Made by a program: the position numbers and the translations under genes
Notes under the pieces: model-generated
Seen by the model: only the letters and a program-made list of their open reading frames with translations
Told to the model about the DNA's origin: nothing
Database searches by the model: none
In this document: positions 1 to 6,611 of the stretch, piece after piece
Layout: each line of letters starts with the position of its first letter
Numbering within the stretch: position 1 is the first letter of the stretch
Assembly: GCA_019410665.1 (NCBI GenBank)
Contig: DXSD01000026.1
Span: forward strand, 1-22,587
From: Fusobacterium sp.
Lineage (GTDB): Bacteria > Fusobacteriota > Fusobacteriia > Fusobacteriales > Fusobacteriaceae
Length of the DNA: 22,587 nucleotides
Direction: 5' to 3'

Positions 1-521
1 CTATTGAAAGAAATCAAAAAATAGCTATAAAAGGGGTAAATGGACTTGGAAAATCTACTTTATTAAAAACTTTGTTAGGAAAGATAAAACCTATATCTGG
101 AGAGGTAGAGCATGGACAGTTTTTAGAGATAGGATATTTTGAGCAAGAAGAAAAAGCTGGAAATACTACTACAGCTTTAGATGAGATTTGGAATGAGTTT
201 CCAAGCATGACTAATGCTGAAGTAAGAGCTGCTCTTGCTAAATGTGGTCTGACTACCAACCATATAACAAGCCAGATGCAAGTATTATCTGGAGGAGAGA
301 ATGCCAAGGTACGTCTATGCAAACTTATGTTAAGAAATATTAATTTACTTGTATTAGATGAACCAACTAACCACTTAGATATAGATGCTAAAGAGGAGTT
401 AAAAAGAGCCTTAAAAGAGTTTAAAGGAACAATAGTATTAGTTAGCCATGAGCCAGACTTCTATATGGATATAGCAACAGAAGTATGGAATGTTGAGGAC
501 TGGACAACGAAGATAGTATAG
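1..521 (+). CDS. ABC-F family ATPase, C-terminal part (5' end outside the window)
   Basis: This is the second nucleotide-binding domain of a tandem ABC protein without membrane segments, read from base 3. The Walker A motif GVNGLGKST is at 33-59. The signature LSGGE follows, then Walker B with LLVLDEPTNHLDI and the switch histidine in LVSHEPDF. The DEPTNHLD form of Walker B is typical of ABC-F proteins, which act on ribosomes as translation factors or antibiotic-protection factors rather than as transporters. The gene ends soon after the H-loop (final residues TTKIV), so it has no long charged C-terminal tail. The subfamily cannot be decided because the first ATPase domain and the interdomain linker lie outside the window. 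A terminator-like hairpin follows about 50 bases downstream. Confidence 0.9.
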   Translation, partial: IERNQKIAIKGVNGLGKSTLLKTLLGKIKPISGEVEHGQFLEIGYFEQEEKAGNTTTALDEIWNEFPSMTNAEVRAALAKCGLTTNHITSQMQVLSGGENAKVRLCKLMLRNINLLVLDEPTNHLDIDAKEELKRALKEFKGTIVLVSHEPDFYMDIATEVWNVEDWTTKIV

Positions 522-573
522 TAATTATTATTGATTATATACATAAAATGATTAAACAATATTTTTAGATAAT

Positions 574-640
574 AATAGAGAGAAATTTATTCATCTTAAA
601 CTTATAATGTTTATTTTGAAAAAATTCTCTCTATTTTTTT
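574..640 (+). terminator. Rho-independent-type terminator after the ABC-F gene
   Basis: Bases 574-584 (AATAGAGAGAA) are the exact reverse complement of 625-635. The right arm runs straight into a T tract through 640. The 40-base loop is long for an intrinsic terminator, so efficiency is uncertain, but arm and T tract are in the right order for the upstream gene. Confidence 0.6.
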
Positions 641-651
641 ATAAAAACTAC

Positions 652-679
652 TTGACTTTTTTTAAAAATGTTATATAAT
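652..679 (+). promoter_or_regulatory. Sigma-70-type promoter of the hydrogenase-rubrerythrin gene
   Basis: A -35 box TTGACT (652-657) and a -10 box TATAAT (674-679) are separated by 16 bases. Transcription should start near 686, giving a leader of about 58 bases. The leader holds an imperfect inverted repeat (ATTAC 687-691 and GTAAT 698-702, with ATTTGTTGTAA at 701-711 partly matching again), which could be an operator. It does not match a known box well enough to name one. Confidence 0.7.
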
Positions 680-743
680 TGTATTAATTACAAATATGTA
701 ATTTGTTGTAAATTAAGGGATTAAATAAAAAAAGGTGATAATT

Positions 744-2780
744 ATGAAACATTTAGCAGAGAGTATCAGAGTTCCAATTGAACTAGATAATCCCTCTATC
801 ATGAGAGATGAAGCTTTATGTATTAAGTGTGGTCAATGTAAGGAAGTTTGTGAGAAATTTATAGGTGTTCATGGAACTTATAAATTAAAAGACACTAATA
901 ATACTGCTGTTTGTATAAACTGTGGGCAGTGTGCAAATGTTTGTCCAACTTCTAGCATAACAGAAAAATATGAGTATCAAGATGTAAAAAGAGCAATAGA
1001 AGATCCTGAAAAAATAGTTATATTTTCTACTTCTCCTTCAGTAAGGGTAGCTATAGGTGAGGAATTTGGAGAGGAAGATGGAAAATTCTTACAAGGTAAA
1101 ATGGTATCTCTATTGAGAAAATTAGGTGCAGATTTTGTATTAGATACTAACTTTGCTGCAGATATGACAATTTTAGAAGAGGCTTCTGAATTAATAGAGA
1201 GAGTTACTAAAAAAAGTGCTCCTTTACCTCAATTTACAAGTTGTTGTCCAGCTTGGGTAAAATATTTAGAAATCTATTATCCTGAATTAAGAGATAATTT
1301 ATCTACAGCTAAAAGTCCAATTGGTATGCAAGGACCAACTGTAAAAACTTATTTTGCTAAATTGAATAATATTGATCCTAAGAAGATTGTAAATGTAGCA
1401 GTTACACCATGTACTGCAAAGAAATTTGAAATTCGTAGAGATGAGATGAAGGCAGCTGGAGAGTATTTAGGTATTCCAGAATTGAGAGATATGGATTATA
1501 TAATAACTACTAGAGAGTTAGCAAAATGGGCAAAAGAGGAGAAAATAGATTTTGCTCAATTAGAAGATAGTGAGTATGACTCTTTAATGGGAGAAGCTTC
1601 TGGTGCTGGAGTTATTTTTGGAAATACTGGTGGAGTTATGGAAGCAGCTCTTAGAACTGCATATAAATATATAACTGGAGAAGATGCTCCAGAATTACTA
1701 TTAAACTTTGAGCCTGTTCGTGGAATGGAAGATGTAAAAAAAGCTACTGTAAAAATAAAAGATTTAGAGGTAAAAGTAGCTGTAATTTATGGAACTAAAG
1801 CAGCAGGAGAGTTTATAGAGAAACTTAAGAAAACAGAAGAAGAGATTCACTTTATAGAAGTTATGACTTGTCCAGGTGGATGTATAGGTGGAGGAGGTCA
1901 ACCTAAGGGAACACTTGAAAAGGGAGATGAACTTCGTAAAAAGAGAATTGAGGGACTATATAAAAGAGATGATAGTCTAAAAATTAGAAGAAGTGATGAA
2001 AATCAAGAATTATTAAAACTTTATAAAGAGTTTTATGGAAAACCATTAAGTGAATTAGCTGAAAAGATGTTACATACAAAATACGTAGATAGAAGTGTAG
2101 AATTAGGAGGTAAAAATATGAAAAAGTATCGTTGTACAGTATGTGGATATATCCACGAAGGAGAATTAACAGAGGATTTTAAATGCCCAATTTGTAAGCA
2201 ACCAGCTTCAGTTTTTGAAGAAGTAAAAGAGGAGAAAAAATCTGAAAATAAATATGCAGGAACTAAAACTGAAAAAAATCTAATGGAAGCTTTTGCTGGA
2301 GAGAGCCAAGCTAGAAATAAATATACTTATTTTGCTGAAATAGCAAAAAGAGAAGGATATGAGCAACTAGCAGAGATATTCTTATCAACAGCTAGAAATG
2401 AACAAGAGCATGCAAGACTTTGGTTTGATGCTTTAGGACATATTGGAAATACAGCTGAAAACTTATTAGCTGCTGCTGAGGGAGAAAACTATGAGTGGAC
2501 AGATATGTATGACAGATTTGCTAAAGATGCTGAAGATGAAGGATTCCCTGAATTAGCAGAGAAATTCCGTAAGGTAGCAGCTATAGAAAAATCTCATGAA
2601 GAGCGTTATCTTGCTCTATTAAAGAATGTAGAGATGCAAAAAGTATTTGAGAAAGGTGTTCAAGTGATGTGGGAATGCCGTGTATGTGGACACTTAGTAG
2701 TAGGACCTAAGGCTCCAGAGGTATGTCCAGTATGTAACTACTCTCAAAGCTACTTTGAAATTAGAAAAGAAAATTATTAA
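744..2780 (+). CDS. [FeFe]-hydrogenase fused to rubredoxin-rubrerythrin-rubredoxin
   Basis: This 678-residue fusion has four parts. Residues 26-36 and 57-67 carry two CxxCxxCxxxC motifs for a two-[4Fe-4S] ferredoxin domain. Residues about 90-400 are the H-cluster domain with TSCCPAW (C167, C168), TPCTAKKFE (C223, E229) and MTCPGGC (C376, C380) followed by GGGGQP. Residues 459-494 are a rubredoxin-type knuckle (C464, C467, C481, C484). Residues 504-630 are a rubrerythrin diiron four-helix domain with GES (E520), NEQEH (E553, H556), AEDEGF and IEKSH (E615, H618). Residues 643-672 are a C-terminal rubredoxin (C645, C648, C661, C664). By family knowledge, hydrogenase oxidises H2 or reduces protons, and rubrerythrin reduces H2O2. 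I infer H2- or ferredoxin-linked peroxide reduction in the cytoplasm. The ATG at 744 is chosen over a GTG at 735 because the GTG lies inside the ribosome-binding site AAAGGTGAT. No maturation genes (hydE, hydF, hydG) are nearby. Confidence 0.93.
   Translation: MKHLAESIRVPIELDNPSIMRDEALCIKCGQCKEVCEKFIGVHGTYKLKDTNNTAVCINCGQCANVCPTSSITEKYEYQDVKRAIEDPEKIVIFSTSPSVRVAIGEEFGEEDGKFLQGKMVSLLRKLGADFVLDTNFAADMTILEEASELIERVTKKSAPLPQFTSCCPAWVKYLEIYYPELRDNLSTAKSPIGMQGPTVKTYFAKLNNIDPKKIVNVAVTPCTAKKFEIRRDEMKAAGEYLGIPELRDMDYIITTRELAKWAKEEKIDFAQLEDSEYDSLMGEASGAGVIFGNTGGVMEAALRTAYKYITGEDAPELLLNFEPVRGMEDVKKATVKIKDLEVKVAVIYGTKAAGEFIEKLKKTEEEIHFIEVMTCPGGCIGGGGQPKGTLEKGDELRKKRIEGLYKRDDSLKIRRSDENQELLKLYKEFYGKPLSELAEKMLHTKYVDRSVELGGKNMKKYRCTVCGYIHEGELTEDFKCPICKQPASVFEEVKEEKKSENKYAGTKTEKNLMEAFAGESQARNKYTYFAEIAKREGYEQLAEIFLSTARNEQEHARLWFDALGHIGNTAENLLAAAEGENYEWTDMYDRFAKDAEDEGFPELAEKFRKVAAIEKSHEERYLALLKNVEMQKVFEKGVQVMWECRVCGHLVVGPKAPEVCPVCNYSQSYFEIRKENY
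2103..2120 (+). promoter_or_regulatory. Internal ribosome-binding site and in-frame ATG inside the fusion gene
   Basis: TTAGGAGG at 2103-2110 is followed by seven bases and then ATG at 2118-2120. This ATG is in frame with the fusion gene and encodes residue 459. It is the exact point where the N-terminal rubredoxin (MKKYRCTVCGY) begins. Initiation here would give a free 220-residue rubredoxin-rubrerythrin-rubredoxin protein. The signal is at least as strong as the site used at 744. That it is used is an inference. Confidence 0.6.
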
Positions 2781-2786
2781 AAAATA

Positions 2787-2815
2787 TTGACAAAAAAATA
2801 ATAAAGGTATATAAT
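2787..2815 (+). promoter_or_regulatory. Consensus promoter of the SAM-riboswitch operon
   Basis: A perfect -35 TTGACA (2787-2792), a 17-base spacer and a perfect -10 TATAAT (2810-2815) lie 7 bases after the stop of the hydrogenase gene. Transcription should start near 2822, just before the riboswitch. No terminator separates the hydrogenase gene from this promoter, so readthrough transcripts would also pass through the riboswitch. Confidence 0.85.
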
Positions 2816-2837
2816 TCATTTCAACAATATAAAAATT

Positions 2838-2930
2838 GAGAAGCCATCAAGAGAGACCGAGGGACTGGCCCTATGACGTTTCAGCAACCTATCAGAAGAT
2901 GTGGTGCTAATTCCAGATAGATGGGAGAAT
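2838..2930 (+). ncRNA. SAM-I (S-box) riboswitch aptamer
   Basis: The conserved S-box core is easy to read: CATCAAGAGAG at 2845-2855, GAGGGACTGGCCC at 2859-2871, then ATGACGTTTCAGCAACC, and later GTGGTGCTAATTCC at 2901-2914. S-box RNAs bind S-adenosylmethionine and usually terminate transcription of methionine genes when it is plentiful. The basal stem P1 appears to be only five pairs (CCATC 2844-2848 with GATGG 2920-2924). The downstream genes metQ and metY fit this regulation. Confidence 0.95.
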
Positions 2931-2948
2931 AAAATATCTTAGTATATT

Positions 2949-2984
2949 AAATCTCTATTACTTGATGGTAATAGAGATTTTTTT
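2949..2984 (+). terminator. Riboswitch expression-platform terminator
   Basis: Bases 2949-2961 and 2968-2980 form a perfect 13-pair stem with a 6-base loop. The right arm runs into seven T residues ending at 2984. The left arm can also partly pair with 2924-2928 just after P1 (GGAGA with TCTCT) as a weak antiterminator. The loop with its closing pair, CTTGATGG (2961-2968), is the exact complement of CCATCAAG in the aptamer (2844-2851). Confidence 0.9.
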
Positions 2985-3017
2985 ATTTATTATTTATAAA
3001 ACATCAGGGGTGATTTT

Positions 3018-3803
3018 ATGAAAAGAAGATTTTTAACGGGAGCTATTTTAGGAACATTTTTATTTACAACTGGGACTTTTGCAGGAACTTTAAAAGTTGG
3101 AGCTAGTCCAGTTCCACATGCAGAGCTTTTAAATTTAGTGAAAGAGGATTTGAAAAAAGAGGGAGTAGATTTACAAGTTATTGAATTTACTGACTTTGTT
3201 ACTCCTAATGAAGCACTAATATCTAAAGAGCTAGATGCCAATTATTTTCAACATATTCCCCATCTTCAACTTATAGTTCAAAAGGAGCAGGGAGCAGATT
3301 TAAGAGCTTCAGTTAAGGTTCATGTGGAACCTTTAGGACTATACTCTAAGAAACTTGAAAATTTAGATGAGTTAAAAGATGGAGCTACAATAGCAGTTCC
3401 AAGCGATTCAACCAATGAGGGAAGAGCTTTAATTTTACTACATAATAAGGGAATAATAAAACTAGAGGATCCAACAAATTTATTAGCTACACCATTCGAT
3501 ATTATAGAAAACCCTAAAAAATTGAAATTTAAAGAGTTAGATGCTGCTTTTCTTCCAAGAACTTTAGATACAGTTGATGCAGCTGTTATAACTGGAAATT
3601 ATGCTTTGCAAGCTGGCTATAAACCTAGTGAAGATGCGTTACTTTTAGAGGGAAAAGAATCTCCTTATGTAAATGTACTAGCTGTTAGAGGAGATAATGA
3701 AAATAGCGAAGATATAAAGAAATTGGGAAGAGCTTTAACAAGTGAAAAAGTAAAAAAATATATTTTAGATAACTATGATGGAGCAGTAGTACCAGCATTT
3801 TAA
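3018..3803 (+). CDS. metQ: MetQ/NlpA-family methionine-binding protein
   Basis: This 261-residue protein is a periplasmic substrate-binding component of the MetNIQ methionine ABC importer family. Family features are the start of the mature protein (TLKVGASPVPHAELL), DANYFQHIPHLQ near residue 74, and the late segment with VNVLAVRGDN. The first ~22 residues are a signal peptide with two arginines and a hydrophobic core ending TGTFAG. There is no lipobox cysteine, although MetQ proteins are usually lipoproteins. The protein is therefore probably soluble in the periplasm of a diderm cell. No metN or metI is next to it, so the ATPase and permease must lie elsewhere. It sits directly after the SAM riboswitch, with ribosome-binding site AGGGGTGAT, and 14 bases before metY. 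Substrates other than L-methionine (D-methionine, short peptides) remain possible. Confidence 0.88.
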   Translation: MKRRFLTGAILGTFLFTTGTFAGTLKVGASPVPHAELLNLVKEDLKKEGVDLQVIEFTDFVTPNEALISKELDANYFQHIPHLQLIVQKEQGADLRASVKVHVEPLGLYSKKLENLDELKDGATIAVPSDSTNEGRALILLHNKGIIKLEDPTNLLATPFDIIENPKKLKFKELDAAFLPRTLDTVDAAVITGNYALQAGYKPSEDALLLEGKESPYVNVLAVRGDNENSEDIKKLGRALTSEKVKKYILDNYDGAVVPAF

Positions 3804-3817
3804 TAGGAGGAGAGAAT

Positions 3818-5098
3818 ATGTCAAGAGAAGAATTTAGAATAGAAACACAATTAGTACAAGGAACAGAAAAATTTACTGAAGGACAACCAAGAGTTTATCC
3901 AATATATCAAACTACTACCTATGACTATAACTCTCCTGAGATTTTAGCAGAGTTATTTGACTTGAAAAGAGAAGGGTATATGTACTCAAGAATAGGAAAT
4001 CCTACAGTAACAGCTTTTGAAGAAAAAATAGCACTGTTAGAGAAAGGAGTGGGAGCTTTAGCTCTCTCTTCTGGACAAGCTGCTAATGTAACAGCAATTT
4101 TAAATATATGTGGAAGTGGTGATCATATAGTATCTCTAGCTACTATTTATGGTGGAACTGCTAATTTATTTAAGGCAACTTTAAAAAAATATGGAATAAC
4201 AGCTACCTTTGTTTCTCCAGAAGCTTCAGAAGAGGAGATAAAAGCAGCATTTCAAGATAATACAAAGGTATTATTTGGAGAAACATTGGGAAATCCAGAG
4301 ATGAATGTAATAGATTTTGAGAAGTTAGTTAAAATAGGAAAGGAAAAGGGAGTTCCTGTAATAGTGGATAATACTTTAGCCTCTCCATATTTATGTAATC
4401 CAATAGATTATGGGGTAAATATAGTTACTCATTCTGCTACTAAATATATAGATGGACAAGGAACAGCATTAGGAGGAGTAATAATTGATGGAGGGAATTT
4501 TAATTGGGATAATGGAAAATTTCCAGATTTAGTAGAACCAGATCCAGCTTATCATAATTTAAGTTATTGGAAGGATTTTGGAAAAGCAGCTTATATAACA
4601 AGAGCTAAAGTAATATTATTAAGAGATTTTGGAGCATGTTTAAATCCATTCAATGCTTTTATCTTTTTAAGAGGATTAGAGACTTTACATTTAAGAATGG
4701 AAAGACATAGTGAAAATGCTTTAAAGCTAGCTAAATTTTTAGAAAAACATTCAAAAGTAGCATGGGTAAATTATCCTAAATTAGAAAGTCATTATTCCTA
4801 TAAAAATGCTGAGAAATATCTTCCTAAAGGTGGAAGTGGAGTGATATTAGTAGGAATAAAAGGTGGAAAAGAGAAAGCTGAAGATTTTGTAAGAAATTTA
4901 AGTTGGATTAGAAGCGTTATACATGTTGGAGATTCTAGAACTTGTGTATTACATCCAGGAAGTACTACTCATAGACAATTATCAGAAGAGGATCAAAGAA
5001 AAGCAGGAGTTTTACCAGAGGCAATTAGAATAAATGTTGGGATAGAGAATATTGAGGATATAATAAAAGATATATCAAATGCTTTAGAGAAAATATAA
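3818..5098 (+). CDS. metY: O-acetylhomoserine sulfhydrylase (PLP enzyme)
   Basis: The 426-residue length and sequence fit the Cys/Met-metabolism PLP family, and among these the long O-acetylhomoserine sulfhydrylases. Family segments are YSRIGNPTV near 56, SSGQAAN at 84-90, VDNTLASPYL with the pyridine-binding D184, THSATKYIDGQG with the Schiff-base lysine K209, and HPGSTTHRQL near the end. The enzyme makes homocysteine from O-acetylhomoserine and sulfide. It is the second gene of the SAM-riboswitch operon, behind an AGGAGG site. Together with MetQ it supplies methionine by synthesis and uptake. A methionine gamma-lyase activity cannot be excluded from sequence alone, but the length and the riboswitch favour biosynthesis. 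Confidence 0.9.
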   Translation: MSREEFRIETQLVQGTEKFTEGQPRVYPIYQTTTYDYNSPEILAELFDLKREGYMYSRIGNPTVTAFEEKIALLEKGVGALALSSGQAANVTAILNICGSGDHIVSLATIYGGTANLFKATLKKYGITATFVSPEASEEEIKAAFQDNTKVLFGETLGNPEMNVIDFEKLVKIGKEKGVPVIVDNTLASPYLCNPIDYGVNIVTHSATKYIDGQGTALGGVIIDGGNFNWDNGKFPDLVEPDPAYHNLSYWKDFGKAAYITRAKVILLRDFGACLNPFNAFIFLRGLETLHLRMERHSENALKLAKFLEKHSKVAWVNYPKLESHYSYKNAEKYLPKGGSGVILVGIKGGKEKAEDFVRNLSWIRSVIHVGDSRTCVLHPGSTTHRQLSEEDQRKAGVLPEAIRINVGIENIEDIIKDISNALEKI

Positions 5099-5109
5099 TT
5101 GTATAAAAT

Positions 5110-5140
5110 AAGAGGCTACTGTATTGTACAATAGCCTCTT
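5110..5140. terminator. Bidirectional terminator between metY and the symporter gene
   Basis: Bases 5110-5118 (AAGAGGCTA) pair with 5132-5140. After one mismatch, four more pairs close a 3-base loop. The hairpin lies 12 bases after the metY stop and 13 bases beyond the end of the convergent minus-strand gene. The flanks are A/T-rich on both sides, so it can serve both operons. Confidence 0.75.
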
Positions 5141-5152
5141 TAAATTTAAATA

Positions 5153-6574
5153 TTATTCCTCTTCAACAGCAGTAGCTTCATTTCCAGCAGTAGGATCATT
5201 ATATTTATCCATATCGATTAATCCTAAGCTCTTGTCAACCATTAAAGCGTTAGTAACTGAACCAATAACGTTTAACATAGTTCTAGGCATATCTATGATA
5301 GGGTCAATAGCAAGTATTGGGTTGATCATAGGGAATAGAGCAGCAAGTCCAGTTCCTGATAATCCAACAGAAGCAGCCATTGTAGCTGTACCAGGGATTC
5401 CAGCTATTCCTAATGAACTGATAGCAACAACTATAACAGCCATAGCAAACATAGTCATATCAATAGAACTACCACTCATATGAGTAACGAATACTATTGT
5501 TAAAGCAGGGAATACTCCAGCACACCCTTGCATTCCACCAGTAGTTCCGAAACTTCCAACAAAGCTAGCAGTAGACTCAGTAACACCTAATTTATTAGTT
5601 AATGTAGATATAGTTACAGGTAAACATCCAACACTTGATCTAGAAGTGAAAGCTAGAAGAAGTAAAGATGTACATTTTTTAACATAAGTCATAGGGTTCA
5701 TTCCAAATACAGCAACAGCAACCATTTGAACAACAAACATAACAGCTACTGATAGGTAAAGAACAACTATAAACTTACCAACTTCAGCGATTGCATGAAC
5801 ACCTTTTTGAGCTATTGTATTAGCAAGTAATGGTACAACGGCAGCTGGCATCCATTTAATTATACTCATAGCCATAGAAACGATTATTTTTTGCATAGCG
5901 TTTATTAAATCGAAGAAAGGTTTAACTATAGCCATATATTTTTTAGACATTCTCTTAGCAGCAACTCCAACTATTGAAGAGAAGATAACTAAACCAACAA
6001 TGTTTAAGTTAACCATTGCCTCAACAGGATTAGAAGGAATAAGAGCTTTTAATGTATCAACGATATTTTTAACCTCTCTAATTTGTCTTCCCCCTTCAGT
6101 GATAGCAGCAACTCCATCAACTTTTCCAACTTGGAAAAGAATTCCAAAAGCAAGTCCAACAGCAACAGAGATAGCAACCATTGTTAAAGAAACTATTAAA
6201 GTCTTTTTAACTAATGATCCAAGGTTAGCATCCTCTTTCATGTTGATGATAACGTGGATGATAGATACCATAACAAGAGGGATAACAAGCATTCTGATTA
6301 AAGAGATGAATCCTCCACCAAGTAAGCTATACCATAGAGTTGTCTCTCTAACAAATGTAAGTTGCATAGGATCATTAGGAAATCCAGCAACAAATTGAAT
6401 AACAAGACCTAAAATTAACCCGATAAAAGTAGCAGTCATAACTTTTGCAGAGAAGTTGAATTTCTCTTTTGGTAATCTGTTAATAACAGAGATGATAGCA
6501 ACTAATAAAATTAAGAAAATAATAGTTTTAATGTCACTAATCATTAAAAATTGTTGAAAGAATACATTGTTCAT
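5153..6574 (-). CDS. DAACS-family (SLC1-type) symporter, cystine-carrier-like
   Basis: This 473-residue membrane protein has the multi-helix and re-entrant-loop pattern of sodium- or proton-coupled dicarboxylate/amino acid symporters. Re-entrant signatures are TSRSSVGCLP and GTTGGMQGCAGVFPA. The second resembles the NGCAG-type motif of TcyP/YdjN L-cystine carriers more than the substrate motif of glutamate carriers. This is a judgement from memory of the families. The C-terminal tail is short and acidic (ATAVEEE). The gene lies 37 bases after the CoA-disulfide-reductase-like gene in one operon and converges on a methionine operon, which also suggests a sulfur substrate. The ribosome-binding site AAGGAG is 12 bases from the ATG, a rather long spacing. 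Glutamate, aspartate or other dicarboxylates are the alternatives. Confidence 0.8.
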   Translation of the reverse strand: MNNVFFQQFLMISDIKTIIFLILLVAIISVINRLPKEKFNFSAKVMTATFIGLILGLVIQFVAGFPNDPMQLTFVRETTLWYSLLGGGFISLIRMLVIPLVMVSIIHVIINMKEDANLGSLVKKTLIVSLTMVAISVAVGLAFGILFQVGKVDGVAAITEGGRQIREVKNIVDTLKALIPSNPVEAMVNLNIVGLVIFSSIVGVAAKRMSKKYMAIVKPFFDLINAMQKIIVSMAMSIIKWMPAAVVPLLANTIAQKGVHAIAEVGKFIVVLYLSVAVMFVVQMVAVAVFGMNPMTYVKKCTSLLLLAFTSRSSVGCLPVTISTLTNKLGVTESTASFVGSFGTTGGMQGCAGVFPALTIVFVTHMSGSSIDMTMFAMAVIVVAISSLGIAGIPGTATMAASVGLSGTGLAALFPMINPILAIDPIIDMPRTMLNVIGSVTNALMVDKSLGLIDMDKYNDPTAGNEATAVEEE

Positions 6575-6611
6575 TTTTTAGTTTTTCTCCTTTTTTATTA
6601 ATATATTAAGT

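Noticed and set aside
671..702. PerR or Fur box at the hydrogenase promoter
   Set aside because: TTATATA-A-TTGTATT matches the TTATAAT-N-ATTATAA form in too few positions, and AT-rich DNA gives such partial matches often.
735..743. GTG start three codons before the chosen start of the hydrogenase fusion
   Set aside because: The GTG is part of the ribosome-binding site AAAGGTGAT that serves the ATG at 744.
5124..5483. Plus-strand open frame opposite the symporter gene (also 6000-6398)
   Set aside because: These are antisense shadows of a long, clearly recognisable membrane protein gene and have no ribosome-binding site.
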